The notes beneath the pieces were generated by a model. It did no database searches. It was not told where the DNA came from and saw only the letters and a list, made by a program, of their open reading frames with translations. From Pedobacter sp. Leaf176 (GTDB lineage: Bacteria; Bacteroidota; Bacteroidia; Sphingobacteriales; Sphingobacteriaceae): DNA of 64,000 nucleotides. Positions 17,116 to 25,918 of this stretch are shown here, piece by piece. A program made the position numbers and the translations under genes. The DNA lies in assembly GCF_001424305.1 (NCBI RefSeq), contig NZ_LMPD01000008.1:62001-126000 (forward strand), read 5' to 3'. How positions within the stretch are numbered: position 1 is the stretch's first letter; the number at the start of each line of letters is the position of its first letter.

Positions 17116-18246
17116 TCACGAAATTGGAATCGGTTGTCCATGGGTATATTTAATTAATTTATTCAAAATAAAAGGCATGCTGCTGATGGCGTTCATAGCG
17201 AAACTTTCCATTGCCTTGTTTTTTAATAACGATGTTAGGAGTTGTCCTGCTTTTAAGCGTGTACTAAACAGGCTTTTCCAGCTTGCACTATATTTTTTTT
17301 CTAACTCAATTCTTGATGAGATTTGTCCCTTAGCATATTTATTCAAAAGTTCGGATAAGATTTTCGCACTGTGAATAGCCATCGCCATTCCATTACCACA
17401 AAGCGGGTGTATTAATCCGGCAGTATCTCCGATCATTAAAATATGGTTATATACAGGTTCTTTTGCCTCGAAAGATATTTGGCTAATCGTTAAAGGGGCA
17501 TCAAAAATCATCTTTGACTGCTCTAATATGTTTCGAAGATTGGCGTTTTTATAGAGTACATTTTCCTGATAGGCTGTAATGTTTTTATGTTTTTTAAAGC
17601 TTTCGTAATCTGCTAAATAGCAGACGTTTAGTTTATTATTTTCAACTTTGGAAACGCCGCAGTAACCGCCTTCAAAATTATTCAGGCTCACAAGGTTATC
17701 TGGAAAATCTGAAAAATAGTGTGCCTTTACAGCCAGATAACCTGATCTTTTGCTGATAAACTCACGTTCCAGCTTTACGTCAATCGATGCCCGTTTGCCA
17801 TAGGCACCGATAACATGATTTGACTTAAGGCTTATTCCTGCGGATGTTTCGATAATAAACTGATTATCCGAATAAATTATATTAGTAACTGTATCCTGTA
17901 AAATGGTAATGCCACGGTTAAGCGCAGCTTGGTATAAAAAATTATCAAGAACGAACCGGCTCAAGCCCCAACCTCCTAATGGCAGTTTTGTGGTAAAAGA
18001 TTTTTGCGAACGGGATGTGAATTGTAGGTTTGTTATCAGTGTAGGCGATAAACCCGTCAGGTTAAGGTTAAGCGAGTCCAGGTAGGGCAAAACCTCGTTA
18101 GAAATATATTCCCCGCAAACTTTGTGATGCGGATAACTTTGTTTCTCAATTAAAATTACATTTAAACCAAATTGTTTTAGGTGAATAGCCGCAGTCAAAC
18201 CCGCCAAGCCACCACCAACAATTAGAACTTCTGATTCCAACTTCAT
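17116..18246 (-). CDS. FAD-dependent oxidoreductase, geranylgeranyl-reductase/hydroxylase-like
   Basis: A 376-residue flavoprotein, the first gene of the seven-gene operon. It shows the FAD Rossmann motif GGGLAGLTAA (11-20), acidic EKQ at the end of strand 2, KVCGEYIS typical of the geranylgeranyl reductase-like group, and the second FAD motif MIGDTAGLIHPLCGNGMAMAI near residue 284. By analogy with srsC it may hydroxylate the methylated polyketide ring toward a quinone; reduction of a prenyl or acyl chain is the other option. The intergenic gap before it (18247-18482) faces lpxK and must contain the operon promoter, but I found no perfect -7 box on the minus strand. Confidence 0.85.
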   Translation of the reverse strand: MKLESEVLIVGGGLAGLTAAIHLKQFGLNVILIEKQSYPHHKVCGEYISNEVLPYLDSLNLNLTGLSPTLITNLQFTSRSQKSFTTKLPLGGWGLSRFVLDNFLYQAALNRGITILQDTVTNIIYSDNQFIIETSAGISLKSNHVIGAYGKRASIDVKLEREFISKRSGYLAVKAHYFSDFPDNLVSLNNFEGGYCGVSKVENNKLNVCYLADYESFKKHKNITAYQENVLYKNANLRNILEQSKMIFDAPLTISQISFEAKEPVYNHILMIGDTAGLIHPLCGNGMAMAIHSAKILSELLNKYAKGQISSRIELEKKYSASWKSLFSTRLKAGQLLTSLLKNKAMESFAMNAISSMPFILNKLIKYTHGQPIPIS

Positions 18247-18462
18247 AAAAGTGTAAGCATCTTACAAGTTAACATTTTAAATCAGCCTTTGTTCTGTACT
18301 ATGAATAATTATAAAACTTAAGGCGGTACAAAAGTTAACGTTCAGTCTTTTATGGGATATATTATTGGATTTCTAAGAATTCTGGCAAAACCTTTCCAAA
18401 AGTTAAGGGTTCATTTTAGTAAGCATCCGATTTTGTGATGCCTGCTTTATCTTAATAATCAG

Positions 18463-18470
18463 TATTTTTG
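18463..18470 (+). promoter_or_regulatory. -7 promoter box of lpxK (TATTTTTG)
   Basis: A perfect TAnnTTTG box 12 nt before ATG 18483. The last three bases form the TTG at 18468 that would be an alternative start, so the box argues for ATG 18483. Confidence 0.45.
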
Positions 18471-18482
18471 AAACACGACGAT

Positions 18483-19544
18483 ATGTTATTAAATTATTTA
18501 CGCCTTTTACTGCTTCCATTTTCGCTTATTTATGGTTTAGCGATTACATTGCGAAAAAAACTTTATGATTGGGGCATCATGTCATCGGTTAAATTTGATT
18601 TGCCCATAATATGCGTAGGGAATCTGGCAGTTGGTGGATCCGGAAAAACGCCAACAACAGAATATTTGATCCGATTACTTACGAATAACAAAATTGCCGT
18701 TCTGAGCAGGGGCTATGGTCGTAAAACGAAAGGCTTCATTATCGCAGATGGTAACGCTACAGCCGAAACAATAGGCGACGAACCTTTACAATATTATCAC
18801 AAATTTGAAGATATAACGGTTGCTGTTTGCGAGGACAGAATAAAGGGAATAGAAAACCTAAAAGAAAACCATGACTTAATTATTCTGGATGATGCATATC
18901 AACATCGGGCTGTGCGTGCCGGTTTAAATATCTTACTTTTCGAGTTCAGGAAGTTAGGGACATTACAATTCTTACTTCCTGCAGGAAATTTAAGAGATGT
19001 GTTTTCATCAAGAAAACGTGCCGATGTTTTGCTGGTTACTAAATCTCCGGTTCCATTGTTGCATGTGGCGCAACAGGCATCAATTAACGAATTACAACCA
19101 AATGAAAATCAAAAAGTACTTCATTCCTATTTAAAATATGGCGAACTGAGGCATTTGTACCATGATGACAGCCGTTCGCTGGATTCGATAAAAGATTACG
19201 AAATCTTTTTGTTAACAGGAATTGCCAATCCCGCACCGCTTATTGAAGAGCTGGAGAAATATTCGAAAACAATCAAACACGAGGAATTTCCGGATCACTA
19301 CGCTTTCAAAATCGATGACATTAAGAAGTTTTTATCATCATTTGATGCAGGGACAAAAAAAGAAAAAATCATCATCACAACAGAAAAGGATAGCAAACGT
19401 TTAAAAGCTGCGGGATTTAAAGATTTACTGGTAAATTTACCAGTATATTTTTTACCCATTGAGGTCGATTTATTTGAAGAAGATAAGATTACCTTTGATG
19501 AACTTATTTTAAACTATGTTAAGAGCAATAGAAGAAACCGTTGA
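18483..19544 (+). CDS. lpxK: Tetraacyldisaccharide 4'-kinase
   Basis: A 353-residue LpxK: it phosphorylates the 4' position of the lipid A disaccharide at the inner membrane. It has a hydrophobic N-terminal anchor (LLNYLRLLLLPFSLIYGLAI), the Walker A-like GNLAVGGSGKTP, and LSRGYGRKTKG with the family signature. The TTG at 18468 also opens the frame, but the promoter position and the family start favour the ATG at 18483. The 3' end overlaps the next gene by 29 nt, so coupling is likely. Confidence 0.94.
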   Translation: MLLNYLRLLLLPFSLIYGLAITLRKKLYDWGIMSSVKFDLPIICVGNLAVGGSGKTPTTEYLIRLLTNNKIAVLSRGYGRKTKGFIIADGNATAETIGDEPLQYYHKFEDITVAVCEDRIKGIENLKENHDLIILDDAYQHRAVRAGLNILLFEFRKLGTLQFLLPAGNLRDVFSSRKRADVLLVTKSPVPLLHVAQQASINELQPNENQKVLHSYLKYGELRHLYHDDSRSLDSIKDYEIFLLTGIANPAPLIEELEKYSKTIKHEEFPDHYAFKIDDIKKFLSSFDAGTKKEKIIITTEKDSKRLKAAGFKDLLVNLPVYFLPIEVDLFEEDKITFDELILNYVKSNRRNR

Positions 19545-20331
19545 GTATATAAAACGCAAAACGGAAAACTTTAAACCAGAAATAGGTATTATTTTAGGCA
19601 CCGGCTTAGGTGGCTTAGTTAAGGAAATTAATGTTGAACATCAATTGATGTACTCAAATATTCCAAATTTCCCGATATCAACATTAGAGTTTCATAGCGG
19701 CAAATTAATTTTTGGAACTTTAAACGGAAAGAAAATTATAGCAATGCAGGGCCGTTTGCATTATTATGAAGGGTATACGATGCAGCAGATTACTTTTCCA
19801 GTCCGTGTAATGAAAGGATTGGGTATTGAGAATTTAATTGTGTCAAATGCTGCAGGCTCTTTAAATCCTGAATTTAAAAAGGGTGATTTAATGGTTATTG
19901 AAGATCATATTAATCTTCAGCCTGATAATCCATTACGTGGTTTAATCGAGAGTGAATTAGGCCCACGGTTTCCCGATATGAGCCAGCCATATAAAAAGAC
20001 AATTATTTCTAAAGCCCTGGAAATTGCGAAAGGTGTAGATGTAACATGTCATAAGGGCGTTTACGTGGCTGTTTCCGGCCCTAATTTGGAGACAAAAGCC
20101 GAATACAAATACCTCAGGCTAATTGGAGCAGATGCAGTTGGAATGAGCACTGTACCTGAAGTAATTGTAGCTAATCATGCAGGCTTACCTGTTTTTGCCA
20201 TTTCCGTGTTAACAGATGAAGGTTTTCCCGAAGACCTACAACCCTTTAACTTGAATGAAATTTTAGAAGTCGCCGCAAAAGCAGAGCCTAAAATGACTGA
20301 AATTTTAACTGCACTAATCGCTGAGTTATAA
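19516..20331 (+). CDS. punA: Purine-nucleoside phosphorylase
   Basis: A 271-residue purine nucleoside phosphorylase of the trimeric (PNP-I) type, which splits purine nucleosides with phosphate in the cytoplasm. Motifs: GIILGTGLGGL (phosphate loop), HSGKLIFGTLNGKKIIAMQGRLHYYEGY, SNAAGSLNPEFKKGD, and VSGPNLETKAEY. The start is inside the end of lpxK (29-nt overlap) and the stop is directly followed by the next start, so lpxK, this gene and the porin form one operon although their functions differ. Confidence 0.93.
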   Translation: MLRAIEETVEYIKRKTENFKPEIGIILGTGLGGLVKEINVEHQLMYSNIPNFPISTLEFHSGKLIFGTLNGKKIIAMQGRLHYYEGYTMQQITFPVRVMKGLGIENLIVSNAAGSLNPEFKKGDLMVIEDHINLQPDNPLRGLIESELGPRFPDMSQPYKKTIISKALEIAKGVDVTCHKGVYVAVSGPNLETKAEYKYLRLIGADAVGMSTVPEVIVANHAGLPVFAISVLTDEGFPEDLQPFNLNEILEVAAKAEPKMTEILTALIAEL

Positions 20332-22353
20332 ATGTATAAAGCTATTCTGTTTTGTTTGGCAATTCTGGTATTAATCGGCGGAGGCAATGTTCTTGCACAG
20401 GATTTAAAAACCACTGTGGGTACAAATAAAGAATTAGATTCTTTAAGAAAAAAAGAAGAAGGCGGAAAAGATTCTGTTGTTTACAATGCAAAGTTCATCC
20501 GTTTTACAAAGCTATCCTTAAGTAAGGACAGTATCGTCCTTTTACCTTTAGATACATCCACCACAAATATTCAAAATTACAGCCCTCTAGTTCAGCCGAA
20601 ACACCCCGCTATAACTACAGGTAGTATGGGGCAGGTGGCAAGGCCTCTATTATATGAGCCGACAAAGCGAATTGGATTTGATGCTGGATATCATTCTTTG
20701 GATTATTACGCGTTAACTCCGGAAGACATTATTTATTATCAGGCAAGAGCGCCTTTTACCAGCTTATATTTAATTAGTGCCGGGCAAAAGGAGCAACTTT
20801 TCAGGGGCATACATAGCCAAAATATCAAGAAAAATTGGAATGCGGGTTTCAACTTCAATAGAATGGATTCACGCGGCTTTTACAGTCGGCAGCGTGGCGA
20901 TAATCTAAATATTGCACTATTCAGTTGGTACCAATCGCCAGGTAAGCGGTACAACATGTGGGCATCTGTGATTTTTAATACGTTACGGGCCTACGAAAAT
21001 GGCGCTGTTGCCGCTAACAACATATTTGACGCCGACTACAGTAAAATTTCACGCGATGCTGAAGCCGTTCGTTTGTCATCTGCCAGAAATTTATACCGTA
21101 AAAATACTTTATTCTTAAAACAAACTTATTATGTAGGCCATATAGACAGCTCTTCTACTGTAAATGGTTCAGTTGTGCCTACAAATAAAATAACTTACAC
21201 CATTGAATATGATAATGATAGTTATGATTTTACAAAAAACGAGTCAGATGACAATACGGTAATTCCACGGGCATTAACCAAAGACGACGGCTCATTGGAC
21301 GTTACTTTTACAAACGATTCTACTCATGTTCAGCATGTCAAAAATGAATTTTTATACAGTTTCTTCTTAAGGCCAAAAAAATCCTCGGTTATTAGAAATG
21401 AGTTGAAGCTGGATGCCGGCATTAGACATGATTATTATCAGTACCGTTCCTTAGGAATAAGAACCACAGGTACAACCTATGGAGATAGATCTTTTGGGTT
21501 TCAAAACCTGAGTTTATTAGGTGCATTGGGCTATCGTTTCAATGATAACATCGATTTTAATTTAAATGTGCAGCAGATTTTCCAGGGGAGGAATGCCGGA
21601 GATTTTTTATACGAGGCAAAAAGCAGAATTGCTTTGGGGAAAACTATTGGAAGAATTGAATTAGGTGCTTACCTTCAAAACCAATCCCCATCAGAAATTT
21701 TTAGTTTTTACAACGGAAATCATTACAGCTGGATTAACAATGATCTGAAAAATGTTAAAGTGGCGAATCTTTCTTTAGACTATTTTAATGACAAGCTGGG
21801 TTTACAGGCCGGAGCTAAATATTTTCTTACAAGTAACTATTTATATTTTGGCACCACAATAAAGGGTATTAATGATATCAATATAAAACCATTACAAGAA
21901 ACTTCTGATATTAATCTAATACGTTTGGATATATCCAAAAAATGGCGGTTTGGTAAGTTTGCGGTTGAAAACTACCTGGCATATCAAAAAACGGATAATC
22001 AATCCATATTAAGAACACCTGATTTTTATACTTATAATAGTGTTTATGTCGATATTACTTTCTTTAAAGTTTTAAAGACAAATATAGGCTTCGATGTTAG
22101 ATACAATACGTCTTATGCTAATTATTCCTACTCGCCGGCCACATCTCAATTTTATGTAGGAGACGAAACAATATTAAAATCAACGCCTGTTGTTGATTTT
22201 TTCCTTAAGGCAAATTTAAAACGGGCGAATATTTTTGTTAAGTATGATTACCTGAACCAGGGATTACTTTCCAACGGCTATTATACTGTAAACCGTTATC
22301 CTATGCCCGATGCTTTATTGAAGTTTGGGCTAACCTGGAACTTTTACGACTAA
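20332..22353 (+). CDS. Putative porin (Bacteroidota Porin_10-type)
   Basis: A 673-residue protein with a signal peptide (cleavage after VLAQ, near residue 23) and a long run of alternating beta strands ending in an aromatic-rich C-terminus (LKFGLTWNFYD), as for outer-membrane barrels. The segment RPLLYEPTKRIGFDAGYHSLDYY resembles the Bacteroidota putative porin family. What it transports is unknown. The ATG follows the PNP stop with no gap. A perfect bidirectional hairpin follows. Confidence 0.8.
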   Translation: MYKAILFCLAILVLIGGGNVLAQDLKTTVGTNKELDSLRKKEEGGKDSVVYNAKFIRFTKLSLSKDSIVLLPLDTSTTNIQNYSPLVQPKHPAITTGSMGQVARPLLYEPTKRIGFDAGYHSLDYYALTPEDIIYYQARAPFTSLYLISAGQKEQLFRGIHSQNIKKNWNAGFNFNRMDSRGFYSRQRGDNLNIALFSWYQSPGKRYNMWASVIFNTLRAYENGAVAANNIFDADYSKISRDAEAVRLSSARNLYRKNTLFLKQTYYVGHIDSSSTVNGSVVPTNKITYTIEYDNDSYDFTKNESDDNTVIPRALTKDDGSLDVTFTNDSTHVQHVKNEFLYSFFLRPKKSSVIRNELKLDAGIRHDYYQYRSLGIRTTGTTYGDRSFGFQNLSLLGALGYRFNDNIDFNLNVQQIFQGRNAGDFLYEAKSRIALGKTIGRIELGAYLQNQSPSEIFSFYNGNHYSWINNDLKNVKVANLSLDYFNDKLGLQAGAKYFLTSNYLYFGTTIKGINDINIKPLQETSDINLIRLDISKKWRFGKFAVENYLAYQKTDNQSILRTPDFYTYNSVYVDITFFKVLKTNIGFDVRYNTSYANYSYSPATSQFYVGDETILKSTPVVDFFLKANLKRANIFVKYDYLNQGLLSNGYYTVNRYPMPDALLKFGLTWNFYD

Positions 22354-22362
22354 AGCTTGAAT

Positions 22363-22399
22363 AAAAAAAGCGTTCCGATGTCAATCGGAACGCTTTTTT
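22363..22399. terminator. Bidirectional intrinsic terminator
   Basis: A stem of 16 bp (GCGTTCCGAT at 22370-22379 with ATCGGAACGC at 22384-22393, extended by A/T pairs), loop GTCA, with A and T runs on the two sides. It serves the porin on plus and the barrel gene on minus. Confidence 0.92.
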
Positions 22400-22418
22400 A
22401 TGCTCAGTTTTGGTATTC

Positions 22419-23111
22419 TTACAAAGAATAACCAATTGAGAAACCGATAACACGATTTCTTAATTTGTCGTCGTTGGTTCTTGAATCTTTAGGTACAAGG
22501 TTAGATAATCCTAAGCCATAATTAGCACCTATTGAAATACCGCTGTTTAAACGATAAGCTAAGCCAAAATTTGCACCAAAATCGATGCTGCTTAAATCAT
22601 CACTGGTTGTGCTACCGAATTCTATATCTCTGTCAGTAAATGAAGAACCTGCTACAGCACCATTAGTATATGTTCCTGTATATTTATTTTTGCCAGATAT
22701 ATTGAAGCCAACATACGGGCCTGCGCTAATCTGGAATGCTCCTGCATCTCCCGTAGGGATTCTAACAACTGCATTAACAGGCACTTCAATGGCCATTACA
22801 TCTTGCTTAAATGTACCTGTTGCTGTTGTACCCGCTACAGTACCCGTGCTTTCTAATTTTGCACCCTTGTTTTGTAACGAAACACCTGGTTGAATGAAGA
22901 AATTATTTCCGACACCAAAATCCCCGAAGGCTGTAACATTGTACCCAACATTACTTTTGTAATCGCGATCTAATGCCCCCGTTCCGCTGTAGCTAGACAA
23001 GTTGACGCCGGCTTTTAATCCAAATCTGGCTGTACTACCACTCATTGTTGATTGTGCAAAAGCACCTGTTGCTAATAAAATAACCGATGCACTTAATAGT
23101 AACTTTTTCAT
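22419..23111 (-). CDS. Outer-membrane beta-barrel porin family protein
   Basis: A 230-residue protein with a clear signal peptide (MKKLLLSASVILLATGAFAQ). The body is an eight-strand-type outer-membrane barrel (OMP_b-brl_2 pattern): FGLKAGVNLSSYSG near the start, FFIQPGVSLQNKG, and an ending that repeats short aromatic or hydrophobic strands (VIGFSIGYSL). Such proteins are common in Bacteroidota and mostly lack a proven function. It is transcribed alone; the 272-bp gap upstream must hold the promoter. Confidence 0.85.
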   Translation of the reverse strand: MKKLLLSASVILLATGAFAQSTMSGSTARFGLKAGVNLSSYSGTGALDRDYKSNVGYNVTAFGDFGVGNNFFIQPGVSLQNKGAKLESTGTVAGTTATGTFKQDVMAIEVPVNAVVRIPTGDAGAFQISAGPYVGFNISGKNKYTGTYTNGAVAGSSFTDRDIEFGSTTSDDLSSIDFGANFGLAYRLNSGISIGANYGLGLSNLVPKDSRTNDDKLRNRVIGFSIGYSL

Positions 23112-23283
23112 AATATTTTTCTTTCTAAAAATCTTGTTAAAAATTAATGAGATGAACTCATATTGTTAATTATGTGCATCTTTCCAAAAGCTGTGCCAAA
23201 GTATTATTTAAGTTACATTTAGCTATATAAATAGCTGGTTTACAGTAGACTTTAAAAGTGTTTTTCAGTATAAAAACAAGTAG

Positions 23284-23317
23284 ATACAAAAGGTTTAATA
23301 ACCTTTCTATTTGTATA
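23284..23317 (-). terminator. Candidate terminator hairpin
   Basis: Nested inverted repeats: ATACAAA (23284-23290) with TTTGTAT (23310-23316), and AGGTT (23291-23295) with AACCT (23300-23304). It lies 67 nt past the end of the minus-strand gene 23384-24649, so it may terminate that transcript; the T run is weak. Confidence 0.4.
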
Positions 23318-23383
23318 GATTAAAGGATAATGAAAATTTACGAACTAATTCTGGTCAAAATTATCAAGACCGAAAATATAGTT

Positions 23384-24649
23384 TTACGTTTTTTGAGGTT
23401 TCTTTTTAGCGGCCGGGAACAGAACATTATTTAATATTAACCTATAACCCGAAGAATTTGGATGGAGGTTTAAGTCGGTTGGCGGGTCGCCAACCGCGTG
23501 TTGGTAATCTTCCGGATCGTGGCCTCCATAAAAAGTGAATTGGCCTTTGCCAATTTCACCGTGTAAGTATCTAACCTCTGCAGCACCTTTATTTTCACCC
23601 AAAACAGTTACACTGGTTTTTACAAGGTTTTTTTTAAAAGCAGTAGTTTGGCCCATAAAGCCTTTAATAACCTTATCATGGTTTTGGGTAAGCATAGTCG
23701 GTACCAAATCCCATTTCGCTGAAAAGTCGAATAAAGTAAAGTAATCATTTGTTTGGTTAAGGTTCCGGCCGTTTGTTACGTCAATATCTGAAAATTCATA
23801 ATTCATCGGGTTGGTGTCCAGTTTAAAACTCTGAAAAGCGAGGGTTTTGCTAAAGTCGAGTTTAGACTGTGCATTCGGATCTGCTCCATCACCGTCAAAC
23901 ATGGAAGCGCAAATGTCAATCCCTTCCGCAGCAAGTGCAATATCAAAGCTATCCGTTCCAGAACACATAGCGAACATAAAACCACCACCGGCACAATATT
24001 CTTTCATGTGTTTAGCCACAGCCAATTTCATTTCCGAAACTTTTTTATAGCCCATGCGTTTGGCTAACGCCTCTTGGCTCTTTACATCTTCTTGGTACCA
24101 GTTTGCATAACGAAACGAAGCGTAAAAACGACCATATTGGCCCGTAAAGTCTTCATGATGTAAATGCAACCAGTCATACTTGTTCAATTTATCCTGAAGG
24201 ATATCATCGTCGTAAATTACTTCATAAGGGATTTCGGCATAGGTTAAAACTAGTGTGACTGCATCATCCCAAGGAAGTTTGCTCTTCGGTGAATAAACAG
24301 CAATTTTTGGCGTTTTTTCAAGCTTTACCATTTCCATGTTTACCGAAGGATCGCTTATTTCATTTAATAGATTTACTACTTTTCCATCAGCTAAAACCTC
24401 ATAGGAAACGCCCCTGATTTTTAGTTCGTCCTCAATCGTTTTATTGTACTTTATTAAAAAGCTTCCACCACGATAATTTAAAAGCCAGTCAACTTCAACC
24501 TGTTTGCTTATCGTCCAATAAGCGATGCCGTAAGCCTTCAAATGGTTTTTCTGGTCTTCATCCATAAATATGAGCAGGGACGATGCTTTGGTATAAATGC
24601 TTAAAAACAAGCAAAAGACCAGGAAGTAATACTTTTTTTGAATAGCCAT
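23384..24649 (-). CDS. Secreted amidotransferase-like protein (often labelled asparagine synthetase B)
   Basis: A 421-residue protein with a signal peptide (about residues 1-22). I recall close relatives in Bacteroidota databases under the name asparagine synthetase B. I see no N-terminal catalytic Cys, no synthetase domain and no ATP-binding SGGxDS motif. A class I glutamine-amidotransferase or DJ-1-like fold is more plausible: EVIYDDDI and YDWLHLHHEDFTGQYG, then GGGFMFAMCSGTDSFDIAL, which looks like a nucleophile elbow with a Cys, and FTFYGGHDPEDYQH. It should act in the periplasm or at the surface. No enzyme function can be assigned with confidence. Confidence 0.55.
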   Translation of the reverse strand: MAIQKKYYFLVFCLFLSIYTKASSLLIFMDEDQKNHLKAYGIAYWTISKQVEVDWLLNYRGGSFLIKYNKTIEDELKIRGVSYEVLADGKVVNLLNEISDPSVNMEMVKLEKTPKIAVYSPKSKLPWDDAVTLVLTYAEIPYEVIYDDDILQDKLNKYDWLHLHHEDFTGQYGRFYASFRYANWYQEDVKSQEALAKRMGYKKVSEMKLAVAKHMKEYCAGGGFMFAMCSGTDSFDIALAAEGIDICASMFDGDGADPNAQSKLDFSKTLAFQSFKLDTNPMNYEFSDIDVTNGRNLNQTNDYFTLFDFSAKWDLVPTMLTQNHDKVIKGFMGQTTAFKKNLVKTSVTVLGENKGAAEVRYLHGEIGKGQFTFYGGHDPEDYQHAVGDPPTDLNLHPNSSGYRLILNNVLFPAAKKKPQKT

Positions 24650-24726
24650 AATTACTTAAAACACTAAAATACCTGATTTAGTCTGTTTACAAAAATTTAA
24701 ACGTGTTATAAGTAGCGTAATTTTGT

Positions 24727-24734
24727 TATTTTTG
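24727..24734 (+). promoter_or_regulatory. -7 promoter box of the cyclophilin gene (TATTTTTG)
   Basis: A perfect TAnnTTTG box about 50 nt before the ATG at 24786. The -33 match is weak. Confidence 0.45.
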
Positions 24735-24785
24735 CGCTTCATTAAAAGATTTGAAACTTTTAAAGATTTATAAAATCATATTGAT

Positions 24786-25244
24786 ATGAGTAAAGCAATA
24801 ATAAAAACCGAAAAAGGTAATATGACTGTTGAGTTCTTCGAACAAGATGCTCCGAAAGCAGTTGCAAACTTTAAAAAATTAGCAAATGAAGGATTTTATG
24901 ATGGTGTGACTTTTCACCGTGTAATTCCTAACTTCATGGTTCAAACTGGTTGTCCAAATTCAAAAGACGGTGCCACAGGAATGCCAGGCACTGGTGGGCC
25001 GGGTTATAAAATCGATTGTGAGTTGGATGGCGAGAACCAATATCATGATCGTGGTGTATTATCGATGGCTCACGCTGGTCGTAATACTGGAGGTTCTCAA
25101 TTCTTTATTTGCCACAGCAGAACAAATACGGCGCATTTAGATCGCAATCATACCGTGTTTGGTAAAGCAGTTGAAAATGTTGATCTTGTTGATGATATCC
25201 GTCAGGGGGACAAAATTACAGGGATTGAAATAATTGAAGATTAA
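24786..25244 (+). CDS. Peptidyl-prolyl cis-trans isomerase, cyclophilin type
   Basis: A 152-residue single-domain cyclophilin without a signal peptide, hence cytoplasmic. It helps protein folding by isomerising X-Pro bonds. Family marks: FHRVIPNFMVQTGCP with the catalytic Arg, GVLSMAHAGRNTGGSQFFICHS, and LDRNHTVFGKAVE. Length is normal for the small bacterial PpiB-like group. The next gene (DUF5606) follows after 66 nt that consist almost wholly of a periodic inverted element. Confidence 0.95.
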   Translation: MSKAIIKTEKGNMTVEFFEQDAPKAVANFKKLANEGFYDGVTFHRVIPNFMVQTGCPNSKDGATGMPGTGGPGYKIDCELDGENQYHDRGVLSMAHAGRNTGGSQFFICHSRTNTAHLDRNHTVFGKAVENVDLVDDIRQGDKITGIEIIED

Positions 25245-25249
25245 TAGCA

Positions 25250-25304
25250 GAGTGCTTGGTGCATAGAGGTCAATCCTATGCTCTACGCCCTACGCTCTAA
25301 GCAA
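25250..25304 (+). repeat. Heptamer-periodic inverted (snapback) element upstream of DUF5606
   Basis: The left arm holds GAGTGCT, TGGTGCA (7-nt steps from 25250). The right arm holds TATGCTC, TACGCCC and then TACGCTC (25277-25297). The reverse complement of the right arm resembles the left arm; most mismatches are transitions. The left arm starts 6 nt after the cyclophilin stop and the right arm ends 6 nt before ATG 25311. See the finding on the element family. Confidence 0.6.
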
Positions 25305-25310
25305 AAAAAT

Positions 25311-25862
25311 ATGAATTTAAGAGGAATAGTTGCCGTTTCCGGCAGACCAGGTTTGTTTAAACTGGTTGGACAAAATAAAGTAGGTTATATCCTGGAAGGT
25401 TTAGACGCACAAAAACTTAAAGTTGTGGCTAATATCACAAACACAAAACTTGCATCGCTTGAAGACATTACAGTTTATGGAGAAGATGAAGAGATTAAGT
25501 TAGTTGATGTTTTTACTAAAATTTCCGCAAAAGGAACGACTCCGGATGGTAAAGCGGATACGGCTACTTTACGTGCTTACTTTAACGAGGTAGCACCAGG
25601 TCATGATGAAGATAAAGTTTACGCTTCTGATATGAAAAAAATTATCGGTTGGTACAATATTATCAAAGATTTACCTTTGTTTACCGAAGATACGCCCGAT
25701 ACGCAAGGTACACCGGCTGAAGTAAAACTATCTGAAGAGAAAGCCGCTGCCGATAAAAAGCAAAAAGCGACGGGTTCAAAAGCGTCAGCAAATGCTAAAG
25801 CGACAACAAAAACTTCTGCTCCTGCTAAAAAGGCAAGCATGACCAGTAAAAAAGGAGTTTAG
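25311..25862 (+). CDS. DUF5606 domain-containing protein with basic Ala/Lys tail
   Basis: A 183-residue protein when started at MNLRGIVAVSGRPGLFK; the open frame begins 11 codons earlier inside the repeat, which makes that start unlikely. Residues 1-130 are the conserved DUF5606-type domain (GIVAVSGRPGLFKLVGQNKVGYILEGLD, an SH3-like beta start). The last ~45 residues are a low-complexity Lys/Ala/Thr/Ser tail resembling histone H1-like C-termini, so nucleic-acid binding is possible. The function is unknown. A strong terminator follows. Confidence 0.75.
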   Translation: MNLRGIVAVSGRPGLFKLVGQNKVGYILEGLDAQKLKVVANITNTKLASLEDITVYGEDEEIKLVDVFTKISAKGTTPDGKADTATLRAYFNEVAPGHDEDKVYASDMKKIIGWYNIIKDLPLFTEDTPDTQGTPAEVKLSEEKAAADKKQKATGSKASANAKATTKTSAPAKKASMTSKKGV

Positions 25863-25879
25863 GCTTCCAAAAGATTTGA

Positions 25880-25911
25880 AAAGCACCGGTGAGAATCGGT
25901 GCTTTTTTTTT
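25880..25911. terminator. Intrinsic terminator after DUF5606
   Basis: AAAGCACCG (25880-25888) pairs with CGGTGCTTT (25897-25905), followed by T8-9. It probably works for the plus-strand gene; the convergent small minus-strand ORF ends at 25919. Confidence 0.85.
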
Positions 25912-25918
25912 AAGCTTG

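Noticed and set aside
12827-18246. Flexirubin or aryl-polyene cluster
   Set aside because: Those clusters have many more genes (several KS, ammonia-lyase, acyltransferases). Here a type III PKS is central, so phenolic-lipid-like products are more likely.
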